Origin: an uncultured Thalassotalea sp.
GTDB taxonomy: Bacteria; Pseudomonadota; Gammaproteobacteria; Enterobacterales; Alteromonadaceae
Direction: 5' to 3'
Length of the DNA stretch: 64,000 bases
Assembly: GCA_947502355.1 (NCBI GenBank)
Contig: CANMZP010000013.1
Location: 52,507 to 116,506, forward strand
The position numbers and the translations under genes are program-made. The notes below the pieces were generated by a model. The model had not been told where the DNA came from. It searched no databases and worked only from the letters and a program-made list of their open reading frames with translations. This document shows positions 36,279 to 45,716 of this stretch, one piece after another. The number at the start of each line of letters is the position of its first letter. The stretch's first letter is position 1.

Positions 36279-37110
36279 AAAAACAATAACAAGCATTACG
36301 TTAGGATTAAGTTTGGCTAGCAACATGGCCTTTGCCAAAATTGATTTAGACCTTTCTGGTGAAGTTATCCAAGGCAGCTTAATTGTTGGTCGCACTAACG
36401 CGAACAATAACGTTTTATTAAATGGTGAGTCTTTAAAAGTATCAAATCACGGCTATTTTGTGTTTGGTTTTTCACGTGATGAAACCAAAGAGCACACCTT
36501 AAAAATAAGTAATAATGCGGGAGAGACATTAACCAAATCACTTACCCCAGCTGTGCGTGAGTACAATATACAACGGGTGGAAGGGATCAGTAAAAAGATC
36601 ATGAACCCAGATCCAAAAGCCATCGAACGAAGTCGTAAAGACAGCAAGAAAATTAAAGCGGTTAGGGCGATTACTTCTGATCAAATCGATTTTGCGCATG
36701 GCTTTAAAGCGCCGGCCAAAGGTCGTATTACCGGTGTATATGGCAGCCAACGAGTTTATAATGGGGTACCCAAAAATCCACACTTTGGATTAGATTATGC
36801 CGGTCCGAAAGGAACGCCCGTCGTTGCACCAGCTGCAGGTACCGTAACGTTATGGGTTCCAGATATGTTTTACTCAGGTGGTACCTTAGTGATCGATCAT
36901 GGTCACGGGGTTACTTCAACATTTCTGCATTTAAGTGCCAGTAATGTAGATGTTGGCGATAAAGTATTGCAAGGTCAAGAAGTGGCAAAAATTGGTTCAA
37001 CAGGGCGCTCAACTGGCCCACATTTGGACTGGCGAATCAATTGGCACCAAATGCGCTTAGATCCGGCATTGGTATTAAAGCTGAAAAATTTCCACACCTT
37101 TTCTAAATAA
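36271..37110 (+). CDS. M23 (LytM-type) zinc metallopeptidase, periplasmic
   Basis: A cell-wall peptidase of 279 residues that probably cuts peptidoglycan cross-links. GTG 36271 is chosen as start: AAGGAG lies 9 bases upstream and it yields the signal peptide MLKKTITSITLGLSLASNMAFA. The N-terminal beta domain (DLSGEVIQGSLIVGRTN) precedes the M23 domain at about 150-279, with HFGLDYAGPKGTPVVAPAAG (zinc His and Asp), IDHGHGVTSTFLHLS (His pair) and STGPHLDWRI (zinc His). All ligands are present, so it should be active. It overlaps the preceding pterin-synthase-like gene by 8 bases. Confidence 0.93.
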   Translation: MLKKTITSITLGLSLASNMAFAKIDLDLSGEVIQGSLIVGRTNANNNVLLNGESLKVSNHGYFVFGFSRDETKEHTLKISNNAGETLTKSLTPAVREYNIQRVEGISKKIMNPDPKAIERSRKDSKKIKAVRAITSDQIDFAHGFKAPAKGRITGVYGSQRVYNGVPKNPHFGLDYAGPKGTPVVAPAAGTVTLWVPDMFYSGGTLVIDHGHGVTSTFLHLSASNVDVGDKVLQGQEVAKIGSTGRSTGPHLDWRINWHQMRLDPALVLKLKNFHTFSK

Positions 37111-37120
37111 CCATATTAAA

Positions 37121-37174
37121 TGGGGGTCAGATGACAAATTTAGTTCTACCATTAAAAATGTTCATCTGACCCCA
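37121..37174. repeat. REP-like inverted repeat next to recombinase gene
   Basis: GGGGTCAGATGA at 37123-37134 and its exact complement TCATCTGACCCC at 37162-37173 enclose a 27-base spacer. It lies between the M23 peptidase gene and the recombinase gene stops and could be a bidirectional hairpin or a dispersed REP-like element. Confidence 0.7.
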
Positions 37175-37180
37175 ATTAAT

Positions 37181-38473
37181 TTACTTACTTTCTATCATTC
37201 GTTTCTTACCCGATTTCGCACGTTCTAAGTGATCCGACTGAACGTAAATTCTATCTGTTGTACCCATGCTGGCATGGCCCAATTCATCCGCCATATGTTT
37301 TAATGGGCGTGAGTCTATGTCCATTGATGCCCCGGTGTGTCTTAACCAGTGGGTTGTCGCTTCTTTAAGAGTTTGCGCTTCTGCTTTAAATCCTTCATTT
37401 ACCATTTGCTGGTAAGCGTAATCAAACGCTTGTTGGACTATGCGGCGTAATTGTCTGGAGGTCATGCCGCCAGAGCCTTTTAATTTGTGGACGAGGGGAT
37501 CTGTCTCACTCGATAATGGGTAACCAGACGGTAATCCACGACTTAAGCGGTATTGCTCTAAATACGCTAAAAAAGAGTCAGGTACAGACACATCGCGTTG
37601 CTTTGAGCCTTTTCCAAATACCTTAAACCAGTGGTTTTTGTCTTTATCTTGCCAGAAATTGCCCATAACAGGAGACCAATTGCTGCGATCGGATAATTCA
37701 GAAATACGTAAATATAGGGTTTTAAGCATGGCAATAATGAATAAGGTACGGTGATGATCACTGTTTTCATTAGCCATTTTAATGGTGCTTTCTAAAATAT
37801 AATCCCATTGCAGCGATGATAAACGCTTAACCTCAGTAAAAGACGCATCCTTAATCAGGTATGGACAATCTTTTTTAACCGATGCAATGGCATTACCAAA
37901 CGCATAATCTTCAGAGACCAGGTAATCGTAATAGACATTAAGCACTGAAAATGTTGCCTTCATGGCGTCTTGCGAACATTGATAATTCATCTTTTTCTGT
38001 TTGAAGTTAATCTCATCGAGACGCTGAGCTTTAGGGATTTTAATGGTGAACGGCCGCCAATCTGGATTGATGTCACGAATGCCGTTGCGATTTTCAAAGC
38101 GTCGATACACGTTATCGGAAATCCAATAATGCGGTGGCTTATGCACAAAATCTATATAGGATTCTAAGTCACGACGTTTTAAATGCACCACAGATTTTTT
38201 ACAGATTAACCAAGCCCACAATAAAAACTTTTCCGTTTCACCTCGAAATAAATTATAGGTGGCTTCGTTACGACGTCCTTTAGATTGTAGAAACTCTTTG
38301 GTAAAACGAAAATCATCTTCAGCATCGGGCACCGTTAACGATGCTTGTTCAACAAAAGTTTGGACGTTGGGATTGTCATCAGAGTAAACCTGATTTTTAT
38401 GAAGCTGCTGAAAATAACGATGTGAGTCAAATAATGGTTGCGCATTAAAGTGATCGGGCATAATAAAGCTCAA
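37181..38473 (-). CDS. Site-specific tyrosine recombinase, solitary
   Basis: A phage-integrase-family recombinase of 430 residues. An N-terminal SAM-like core-binding domain (about 45-200) precedes the catalytic domain, in which the conserved residues are visible: Arg in LYLRISELSD, Lys in FGKGSKQRDV, His and Arg in HWLRHTGAS, His in LGHASMGTTD and the nucleophile Tyr in RIYVQSD. All five are present, so it should be active. No phage, transfer or excisionase gene adjoins it. It is longer than an integron integrase and about 24 kb from the cassette array. Confidence 0.88.
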   Translation of the reverse strand: MSFIMPDHFNAQPLFDSHRYFQQLHKNQVYSDDNPNVQTFVEQASLTVPDAEDDFRFTKEFLQSKGRRNEATYNLFRGETEKFLLWAWLICKKSVVHLKRRDLESYIDFVHKPPHYWISDNVYRRFENRNGIRDINPDWRPFTIKIPKAQRLDEINFKQKKMNYQCSQDAMKATFSVLNVYYDYLVSEDYAFGNAIASVKKDCPYLIKDASFTEVKRLSSLQWDYILESTIKMANENSDHHRTLFIIAMLKTLYLRISELSDRSNWSPVMGNFWQDKDKNHWFKVFGKGSKQRDVSVPDSFLAYLEQYRLSRGLPSGYPLSSETDPLVHKLKGSGGMTSRQLRRIVQQAFDYAYQQMVNEGFKAEAQTLKEATTHWLRHTGASMDIDSRPLKHMADELGHASMGTTDRIYVQSDHLERAKSGKKRMIESK

Positions 38474-38524
38474 TTTATTGTTATTAATGAATATATTAGA
38501 TAAACATCACTATAAAGCCTCCAA

Positions 38525-38564
38525 ACTCAAATGTCCACTAATTAACATTAACGGACATTTGAGT
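38525..38564. repeat. Perfect 12-bp inverted repeat upstream of recombinase
   Basis: ACTCAAATGTCC at 38525-38536 and GGACATTTGAGT at 38553-38564 with a 16-base A+T-rich spacer. The position, shortly upstream of the recombinase start codon, fits an operator or a recombination core site. Confidence 0.65.
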
Positions 38565-39133
38565 ATGAGAAATAGCCCTCTTTAAATGACTTTAAATATC
38601 ACTACTGTTTATTTATACAGTTTTTAGACGTTCGCGCTTGTGCACTGCCTTTAATGGTGTATTTACCAATGGACTATACTAAGCAGAATAATTTTAGTTA
38701 AACATAAAATGAAAACTTAAAAACTAACACGTTGCTCTGTAAATTTCTGCCGGTAAAGTTACCCAAACTCAAAAAGAATTCACGTAGGAGCGCGTTGTTA
38801 TTACTGCAAATGTCCTTACACCCCTTTATTTATGCTGCCTGCAGCTATTTTAGTGGCATTTTGAATGATTTGTTAATTGCTTATTTATCATCCAGTTATA
38901 CTGAAATACGATTAAAAAAGCTACAAATTGGCAATTTGTAAATTCGAATGTCAAACTGGCTTAGCTAAATATCAAAATGTCGATTTTAAACTTGCATCCC
39001 TAAACTCCGAACACAAAATTTTAAACAACACACTAAGCTTCACCAATTCTTAGCATTTTCATTCGAGAAATCTAAGTGAGTTAAACCTGAGAGTATTTTA
39101 TGAGTGATAAGTTACGGCGTTGCCCAAATAAAA

Positions 39134-39166
39134 ATGAGCTCTCCAATACACGATTGAAAAGCTCAT
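39134..39166 (-). terminator. hut operon terminator
   Basis: On the minus strand ATGAGCTTTTCAAT pairs with ATTGGAGAGCTCAT (including G-T pairs) and is followed by TTTTATTT, about 40 bases after the hutU stop. Confidence 0.75.
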
Positions 39167-39206
39167 CTAAATTTGATTTAGGCTAACTTGTTTAAAGCTG
39201 AGCAGC

Positions 39207-41210
39207 TTACAGCGATAAATTATTTAAAATATCGTCGTCAACCAGGTTTGCTAAGGTTACTTTTAGCTTGGGCGTTCTGGCCATTTCACGTTTAATCGCG
39301 AAGTTTGCCTCTTCATTACGTGCCCAACTACGACGTGCAATACCATTATTTACATCAAACAATAGCATGGATTTTAAGCGACGTTCGGCGTCTGCTGTGC
39401 CGTCAAGGAGCATACCAAAACCACCGTTAGTTACTTCGCCCCAACCAACACCACCGCCATTGTGGATAGATACCCAGGTAGCGCCACGGAAACTGTCACC
39501 AATCACATTATGAATGGCCATATCGGCGGTAAAACGGCTGCCATCGTATATGTTTGACGTTTCACGAAACGGTGAATCGGTACCACTTACGTCATGATGA
39601 TCGCGCCCAAGAACAACAGGGCCAATTTCGCCATTGTTTATGGCATCGTTAAACGCTTTGGCGATTTCCATACGGCCTTGTGCGTCAGCATATAAAATAC
39701 GCGCTTGCGAACCAACAACCAGTTTGTTTTGCTTGGCATCTTTGATCCAAGTAATGTTATCTTGCATTTGTTGCTGAATTTCTGCAGGGGATTCTTGCAT
39801 GATTTTACTTAACACATCAGCAGCAATGGCATCGGTTTTATCTAAGTCTTCTGGTTTACCAGAAGCACATACCCAACGGAATGGACCAAATCCGTAATCA
39901 AAACACATAGGGCCTAAGATGTCCTGCACATACGATGGGTATTTAAAATCAATCCCATTGGGTGCCATAACATCGCCACCGGCGCGTGATGCTTCAAGTA
40001 AGAAGGCGTTGCCGTAATCAAAGAAGTACGTGCCCTTCGCTGTATGGTTATTTACCGCTGCGGCATGACGTCGTAGTGTTTCTTGCACTTTATTTTTGAA
40101 TACTTCAGGTTCTTCACGAATTAATCGATTAGATTCTTCGTAACTGATGTCTACTGGGTAGTAACCGCCCGACCATGGGTTATGTAACGATGTTTGGTCT
40201 GAGCCTAAGTGAACAAAAATTTCTTGCTCAAAAAAGGTTTCCCAAACATTAACAATGTTACCGATAAAGGCAATTGAAACCACTTCTTCATTTGCTTGTG
40301 CTTGCTTAACGCGAGCAACAAGGTCATCCATGTTATCAATAAGCTCATCTACCCAACCTTGTTGATGACGTTTCGTGGCGGCTTTCGGGTTCACCTCAGC
40401 ACACACTGTAATACAGTTAGCAATGTTACCGGCTTTTGGCTGCGCACCACTCATGCCCCCTAACCCTGCCGTAAGGAAAACTTTACCTTTTGGGGTTTCA
40501 CCTTGCTCAAGGACCTTACGAAATGCATTCATTACCGTAATGGTTGTGCCATGCACAATACCTTGCGGGCCAATGTACATAAACGAACCAGCAGTCATTT
40601 GCCCGTATTGGGTTACACCAAGGGCGTTAAATTTTTCCCAATCATCTGGCTTTGAATAATTTGGGATCATCATACCGTTTGTTACCACAACGCGAGGCGC
40701 ATCAGCGGATGATGGGAACAATCCCATAGGGTGGCCCGAATATAAATGTAAAGTTTGATCACTTTCCATTTCACTTAAATATTTCATGGCCAATAGGTAT
40801 TGTGCCCAGTTTTGGAACACCGCACCGTTACCACCGTAAGTAATAAGTTCTTCTGGGTGTTGAGCAACCGCCGGATCTAAGTTGTTATCAATCATTAGCA
40901 TGATGGCCGCAGCTTGTTCACACTTTGCAGGGTAATCAGATACGCTACGTGCTTTTAACGCGTAGTTAGGCTTAAAGCGGTACATATAAATACGGCCAAA
41001 GTCTTTTAGCTCTTGCGCAAATTCTTGTGCTAATTCACTGTGCCACGCTTTTGGGAAATAACGCAAAGCGTTTCTTAACGCCAGTTGTTTTTCGTCACTG
41101 CTTAAAATATCTTTTCGTTTAGGTGCACGGTTAGCATCCGCCGGGTATGGTTTGGCTTTTGGTAATTCGCTAGGAATACCTTGTTGGATTTGTTGTTGAA
41201 AATTCATCAT
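39207..41210 (-). CDS. hutU: Urocanate hydratase, long form
   Basis: Converts urocanate to imidazolonepropionate in histidine breakdown, using NAD+ as a bound electrophile. Landmarks are ELITYGGNGAVFQNWAQY, YSGHPMGLFPS, TQYGQMTAGSFMYIGPQGIVHGTT, FLTAGLGGMSGAQPKA, LGSDQTSLHNPWSGGYYP and FRETSNIYDGS. At 667 residues it is about 110 longer than the Pseudomonas enzyme (about 557). It carries an N-terminal extension (PKRKDILSSDEKQLALRNALRYFP) that I remember from Bacteroidota urocanate hydratases. It starts 12 bases after hutH. Confidence 0.95.
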   Translation of the reverse strand: MMNFQQQIQQGIPSELPKAKPYPADANRAPKRKDILSSDEKQLALRNALRYFPKAWHSELAQEFAQELKDFGRIYMYRFKPNYALKARSVSDYPAKCEQAAAIMLMIDNNLDPAVAQHPEELITYGGNGAVFQNWAQYLLAMKYLSEMESDQTLHLYSGHPMGLFPSSADAPRVVVTNGMMIPNYSKPDDWEKFNALGVTQYGQMTAGSFMYIGPQGIVHGTTITVMNAFRKVLEQGETPKGKVFLTAGLGGMSGAQPKAGNIANCITVCAEVNPKAATKRHQQGWVDELIDNMDDLVARVKQAQANEEVVSIAFIGNIVNVWETFFEQEIFVHLGSDQTSLHNPWSGGYYPVDISYEESNRLIREEPEVFKNKVQETLRRHAAAVNNHTAKGTYFFDYGNAFLLEASRAGGDVMAPNGIDFKYPSYVQDILGPMCFDYGFGPFRWVCASGKPEDLDKTDAIAADVLSKIMQESPAEIQQQMQDNITWIKDAKQNKLVVGSQARILYADAQGRMEIAKAFNDAINNGEIGPVVLGRDHHDVSGTDSPFRETSNIYDGSRFTADMAIHNVIGDSFRGATWVSIHNGGGVGWGEVTNGGFGMLLDGTADAERRLKSMLLFDVNNGIARRSWARNEEANFAIKREMARTPKLKVTLANLVDDDILNNLSL

Positions 41211-41222
41211 TACGATTCCCTA

Positions 41223-42725
41223 TTAATGCTCAAAACTTACGGTAAACGCTTGCGTTTTTACCAGCTCAATCATAGCGTCGATATCAGGTTTTAATAATCG
41301 GTCTTCTTCAAGTTTAGCGACTTTGGTTCGGATCAAAGCAAAGTTCTTCTCAATTAAGTCTGAACAAGTATTCGGTCGTCTAAACTCAATCGCTTGCGCA
41401 GCATACATTAATTCAATAGCAAAAATCTTATCTAGGTTTCCCAAAATTTGATTCAGCTTACGGCCTGAAATGCTTCCCATAGATACGTGATCTTCCTGAC
41501 CCATTGACGTAGGTACACTGTCTGCCGATGGTGGGAAACATAACGATTTATTTTCAGTGACTAAAGCCGCAGTCGCGTATTGAGGGATCATCATGCCAGA
41601 GTTTAAACCACCTGAAGTAGTTAATAAACGAGGTAAGCCGTGCATACCTTCAAGCAATAAATAACAACGACGGTCGGAAATATTACCCAACTCTGCAGCA
41701 GCTATTGAAGCGTAATCCAATACCATAGCAAGGGGTTGGCCGTGGAAACTACCACCCGAAATGGCCTCTTCGCTACTAATGACGATTGGGTTATCCGTTA
41801 CTGAATTCATTTCAATTTCGGCTAACTCTTTTAAGTGATAAAAGGCATTTCGTGATGCGCCATGAACTTGCGGAATGCAGCGTAAAGAGTAAGGGTCTTG
41901 TACGCGATCACACTCTTCATGATCTGCCATGTTTTGAGAGTCTTTAAATAAACGTCGCATGCGCGATGCCACTTCTAAATTACCAACAAAAGCACGGGTA
42001 TTGTGAAGCTCGGCTCTAAATGGTGATTCACTGCCCTGCATGCCTTCAATGCTCATTGCACCCGTAACATCGGCTAGATTCAATAAGTAACGCATTTTTG
42101 TTAACGCAGTAATGGCGTGAGACAAAATAAATTGGGTACCATTAATTAACGCTAAGCCTTCTTTGGCATGTAACTCCATTACGGACAAGTTATGATCGGC
42201 AAGGGCCTTGGCGGCAGGAATGGTCGCATCCCCTTGCCAAAATTCACCTTCTCCAATAAGAGGTAAAAATAAATGTGAAAGTGGCGCTAAATCGCCCGAT
42301 GCACCAACCGAGCCTTGCTCAGGTACAACTGGGATAAGGTCAAGTTCAATAAACTTAAGCATGCGCTCAACAACTTCAAGGCGAATACCTGAAAACCCTT
42401 GGCTTAATGCATGCACTTTGGTGATAAGCATCAATTTTGAAATCGATTTTGCGATTGGTTCACCAACCCCTACAGCATGCGTTATCAATAAGTTTTTCTG
42501 TAAAAGGTGAGTTTCTGCAGGTGAGATCTGCGTATCACACAAAGGGCCAAAGCCGGTATTTATACCGTAAACAGGTCTATCAGAACTCGCCATTTTTTCG
42601 ACATTTTGGCGGCTTTTATTAATTTTAGTTAATGCTTCCTGACAAAGTTCAGCTTTGATACTACCGTCGGCAATGCCGTTTACAATATCAAGATCGAGAC
42701 GATCAATACCATATTTAAACGTCAC
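41223..42725 (-). CDS. hutH: Histidine ammonia-lyase
   Basis: Deaminates histidine to urocanate and ammonia, the first step of histidine use. It has 500 residues. The self-made MIO cofactor comes from Ala142-Ser143-Gly144 in GSVGASGDLAPLSH. YGINTGFGPL, NGTQFI, SVTDNPI, GGSFHGQPLA and SMGQEDHVSMG are family blocks. It is the middle gene of hutC-hutH-hutU with gaps of 21 and 12 bases. Confidence 0.96.
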   Translation of the reverse strand: MTFKYGIDRLDLDIVNGIADGSIKAELCQEALTKINKSRQNVEKMASSDRPVYGINTGFGPLCDTQISPAETHLLQKNLLITHAVGVGEPIAKSISKLMLITKVHALSQGFSGIRLEVVERMLKFIELDLIPVVPEQGSVGASGDLAPLSHLFLPLIGEGEFWQGDATIPAAKALADHNLSVMELHAKEGLALINGTQFILSHAITALTKMRYLLNLADVTGAMSIEGMQGSESPFRAELHNTRAFVGNLEVASRMRRLFKDSQNMADHEECDRVQDPYSLRCIPQVHGASRNAFYHLKELAEIEMNSVTDNPIVISSEEAISGGSFHGQPLAMVLDYASIAAAELGNISDRRCYLLLEGMHGLPRLLTTSGGLNSGMMIPQYATAALVTENKSLCFPPSADSVPTSMGQEDHVSMGSISGRKLNQILGNLDKIFAIELMYAAQAIEFRRPNTCSDLIEKNFALIRTKVAKLEEDRLLKPDIDAMIELVKTQAFTVSFEH

Positions 42726-42746
42726 ATTATTCTCCTAATTACTACT

Positions 42747-43442
42747 TTAAAATGTTAAATGCCCACCCAAGCGATATTTATCGCCCGGCGAGGTCAAAAT
42801 GGCAAAACTTACAACGCCCTGGGAAGACCAAGTACGGCGTTTTACCTGTAAACAGGGTTGTTGACTTGAAATTGCCAACAATTGATTAATTTGTGTTGAA
42901 GCGATAACCGCTTCAATTTCATGCGTTGCCTCGGTAAGCGGCGCAACGTTTGATAAATATTCGTGTGGGGTTATCTGACTAAAGTTTTGTTGCAAATAAT
43001 CAGGCACCAGTGAGGCATTAATATAGCGCTGCTCTAACTGAATGGGTTGATCATTTTCCAGATGGATGATCTCACTGTAAAAAATCTGTGTGCCTACATT
43101 CATACCAAACAATGGCAATAAAGCTTTAGGTAAGTCCTGAGCTTGCAAGGTAACTTGCCTTGCGCTGTAACGGTGCCCGCGCGCACTAATTTCATCGGCA
43201 ATATTCTTTATTTCTAAAAGTGAAGACTGCGACTTAAAGCTCGCAACAAAAGTGCCACTGCCTTTGGTTCTAAACAAGATATTTTCGTCAGTGAGTTCTT
43301 GTAATGCGCGTCTTGCCGTCATTCGGCTTACCGAAAACTGCTCCGCCAATAAATTCTCAGACGGAACTCTGGCATTTTCGGGCCATTGTCCGGATTCAAT
43401 TTGATTAATAATATGCTGCTTTATGGCAACAAACTTGGGCAC
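42747..43442 (-). CDS. hutC: GntR-family histidine utilisation repressor
   Basis: A transcription repressor of about 231 residues. The N-terminal winged helix is PKFVAIKQHIINQIESGQWPENARVPSENLLAEQFSVSRMTARRALQELTDENILFRTKGSGTFVA, and a C-terminal UTRA effector domain (IFYSEIIHLENDQPIQLEQRYIN, LQVKRRTWSSQGVVSFA) probably binds urocanate. GTG 43442 or GTG 43448 is the start (AAGGTG upstream). The longer frame to 43505 would run through an operator and is unlikely. Two TTGTATATACAA palindromes upstream indicate autoregulation of the operon it heads. Confidence 0.93.
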   Translation of the reverse strand: MPKFVAIKQHIINQIESGQWPENARVPSENLLAEQFSVSRMTARRALQELTDENILFRTKGSGTFVASFKSQSSLLEIKNIADEISARGHRYSARQVTLQAQDLPKALLPLFGMNVGTQIFYSEIIHLENDQPIQLEQRYINASLVPDYLQQNFSQITPHEYLSNVAPLTEATHEIEAVIASTQINQLLAISSQQPCLQVKRRTWSSQGVVSFAILTSPGDKYRLGGHLTF

Positions 43443-43470
43443 AGTCACATTACACCTTAACTTTAGATAA

Positions 43471-43484
43471 CTTGTATATACAAA
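43471..43484. promoter_or_regulatory. HutC-type operator 1
   Basis: CTTGTATATACAAA, a palindrome with the TGTATATACA core of HutC operators, 23-29 bases upstream of the likely hutC start. It probably overlaps the promoter or leader. Confidence 0.85.
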
Positions 43485-43511
43485 TAGTAACGTGGAGTTT
43501 GTCATAATTAA

Positions 43512-43525
43512 CTTGTATATACAAG
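43512..43525. promoter_or_regulatory. HutC-type operator 2
   Basis: CTTGTATATACAAG, a perfect 14-bp palindrome 41 bases centre-to-centre from operator 1, that is, close to four helical turns, so two dimers would bind the same face. Confidence 0.88.
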
Positions 43526-43718
43526 CGGTGGCTTGATCAGCGTGCTTTTCGTTATTACTAAGCCTGGTAAAAAACCTAACTCATACATGAAGGTTGCTTG
43601 CAGACCCTATATTTCAAAGCTAATGAATATGCGTGTCAGGAACAAAACAATATGCACAAACCAAATATAATAAGGGCAATCACCTAATAAAAATATAAAA
43701 TTAAACAGGACTATTTTG

Positions 43719-45179
43719 ATGAGACAATTCCATAGTTTAGACAGACTCTTTCTCGATATTGAGAGCCCGGAAACCAGTGTCGGGATCACGGCGCTGTATT
43801 TCTATGACCCAACAGGTTTACCAGAAGGTAAATTTGATTATGATTTAATTGTTGAGCATATAAACCAAGTCATGCTTACCATTCCGGTAATGTGCGGTAA
43901 GTTACATCGTAGTCCATTGGATTTAGATAACCCATACCTAGTAGAGCAACCAAACTTTCATGCCGCTGATCACATCATCCATCATGAAATGGAAGATACC
44001 AATAGTATTAAAGAGTTATCAAGAGTGACCAATGACTATCAATATACTTGTATTGATACCAAAAAGCCGTTGTGGGATGCTTTAATCATTAGCAACATTA
44101 ACGTTAAAACCTTACCTAAAGATGCCTTTGCGATTGCCGTAAAAATGCATCATACCATCGCCGATGGTATGACTGGTATTGACCTTACCTGTAAACTTCA
44201 TGGTCTTGTGCCAATTGGCAAACCAGTGTCTTTGCCAAACAAGTCTGAATTAGAAGCTGGTGGTATATTAGGCTTAGGCACCCGTATTATCAGCAACAAC
44301 ATTAAACAATCCATTAAGATGCTGAAACCGATTTCGCAAGTGGGTCCACAACTTGGCATGAAACTCATTAACCGTTCATTTGATACGTTAACGAATGTTC
44401 TTGCTAAGCCCGAGCAAACGCGGTTTGCAAACCCGTTAAATAACAACCGAGTATGGGGTTATGCCGGCTTTGAAATTAAAAAGTTAAAGCAAATGCAATC
44501 GGTTTTACCTACCTGTACATTAAATGACTTAGCTTGCACAATTATTAGCGGTGCGATCAGAGAATATTTGGAGTATAAAAATGAAACGCCGCAATCGTTT
44601 ATAAAAGCGCTTGCGCCGCTTAATACCCGTACAAAAGGACAAGAAGCCGATGCTGGTAACGAAATCAATATTATGTCATTGGATATTCCAATTCATATCG
44701 AAGATCCTTTAGAGGCATTGGTTACGGTAAATAAAGCTTCGACATTGAAAAAACAAGAACAAGAAAAAATTGGCCCACAATCGGTATCGGAATTAGCTAA
44801 GAACGTACCACCGGCACTATTAAGTTATATTTCATTAATTACGGGTAAAAACGGTATTGCTAATTTAGCCCCAGCTTCTATTGGTAATATTGTGATCAGT
44901 AATGTTCGAGGCCCTGATGTCGAAATGAATTTACTTGGTGCTAAAATGACCAACTTTACCGGGCTTGCCCCGGTTATGGACGGCATAGGCGCATTTTTTG
45001 CTGTGGTGAGTTATAACGGCACATTAAATATTTCGGTTTCTTCAAGTGATAATATTATTGAAGAGCCAAAGTACTTTATTGATTGTTTAGAACGTAGCTT
45101 TTCACGATTAGAAAATAAAATTTCAACCCGCTTGAACCCGGCTAAAGAGATGTTAAAGCCAGCAAAAAAGTCTGCTTAA
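43719..45179 (+). CDS. Wax ester synthase/diacylglycerol acyltransferase (WS/DGAT)
   Basis: Joins acyl-CoA to a fatty alcohol or diacylglycerol to make wax ester or triacylglycerol. It has 486 residues. The active-site motif HHxxxDG is MHHTIADGM (His144-His145, Asp149-Gly150). The N-terminal SLDRLFLDIESPETSVGITALYFY corresponds to the usual family start, and SNVRGPDVEMNLLGAKM is the conserved C-terminal NVPGP-like block. ATG 43719 follows CAGGA. A terminator at 45390 separates it from the next lipid gene. It hints that the cell stores neutral lipid or makes a lipid for export. Confidence 0.9.
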   Translation: MRQFHSLDRLFLDIESPETSVGITALYFYDPTGLPEGKFDYDLIVEHINQVMLTIPVMCGKLHRSPLDLDNPYLVEQPNFHAADHIIHHEMEDTNSIKELSRVTNDYQYTCIDTKKPLWDALIISNINVKTLPKDAFAIAVKMHHTIADGMTGIDLTCKLHGLVPIGKPVSLPNKSELEAGGILGLGTRIISNNIKQSIKMLKPISQVGPQLGMKLINRSFDTLTNVLAKPEQTRFANPLNNNRVWGYAGFEIKKLKQMQSVLPTCTLNDLACTIISGAIREYLEYKNETPQSFIKALAPLNTRTKGQEADAGNEINIMSLDIPIHIEDPLEALVTVNKASTLKKQEQEKIGPQSVSELAKNVPPALLSYISLITGKNGIANLAPASIGNIVISNVRGPDVEMNLLGAKMTNFTGLAPVMDGIGAFFAVVSYNGTLNISVSSSDNIIEEPKYFIDCLERSFSRLENKISTRLNPAKEMLKPAKKSA

Positions 45180-45716
45180 CCCTAGGGATTGTTGACCTTT
45201 GCTGTATAACTTTTGTTCTTAAGTTGGATATAATTTCTACTTATTGGCTAAAATATAAATATTCTGTTTTGTCGTTGTTGATGTGAATCCTACGGACACC
45301 GTTTGTTTGGCAATTCGCCGCAAAAATCACCACCAAAGATAAACAGACCCTAGTAAGGTAATCTCTTGTAACGTAGATATTGTAGGAACAAAAAAGGTTT
45401 TTCAGCCCTGAAAAACCTTTTGTTCTTATTAATAGGTTAGCAAACGAAATAACCAGTAGGTTAAGTCCTCCAAACTTTCAAAGAAAACGTCCTCAAACGT
45501 TAAGCAAAAGAATGGTTTAACCTCACATTAAAGCATGTTGTTTACTTGTGTCCTGTAACCCCCCCCTCTTTACCAATAATTGAAATGATAAATATGGGTT
45601 GAACAAAAACGCAGTGCCGTTTTAGCCAAAATATGTGGTCAATGTGTAGACGAGTATTTAATACCACCGTGTGCTATTTTTAAAGGGTGACTTTTTATTT
45701 GAGATGAGTTTGCACC
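45180..45716. other. Intergenic region with terminator and poly-C tract
   Basis: About 540 bases between two lipid genes. It holds the terminator at 45390-45425, a run of eight C at 45559-45566, and presumably the promoter of the fusion gene. No coding frame or RNA was recognised. Confidence 0.5.
45390..45425 (+). terminator. Strong rho-independent terminator
   Basis: AAAAAGGTTTTTCAG / CTGAAAAACCTTTT with a very short CC-containing loop, followed by TTGTTCTT. It lies about 210 bases after the WS/DGAT gene. Confidence 0.8.

Larger units (their letters stand above)
38474..39206. other. Long intergenic region between recombinase and hutU
   Basis: About 730 bases. It holds a perfect 12-bp inverted repeat 52 bases before the recombinase start (see separate entry) and the hutU terminator at 39134-39166. 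The rest is A+T-rich; a 69-codon frame at 38732-38941 has no convincing ribosome site or protein-like composition. Confidence 0.5.

Noticed and set aside
37181..38473. Tyrosine recombinase considered as the integron integrase
   Set aside because: It is about 100 residues longer than IntI, lies 24 kb from the array on its distal side, and the cassette orientation places the integrase to the right of the window.
38732..38941. 69-codon frame between the recombinase and hutU
   Set aside because: No ribosome site, odd composition and no neighbour relation; judged a chance frame.
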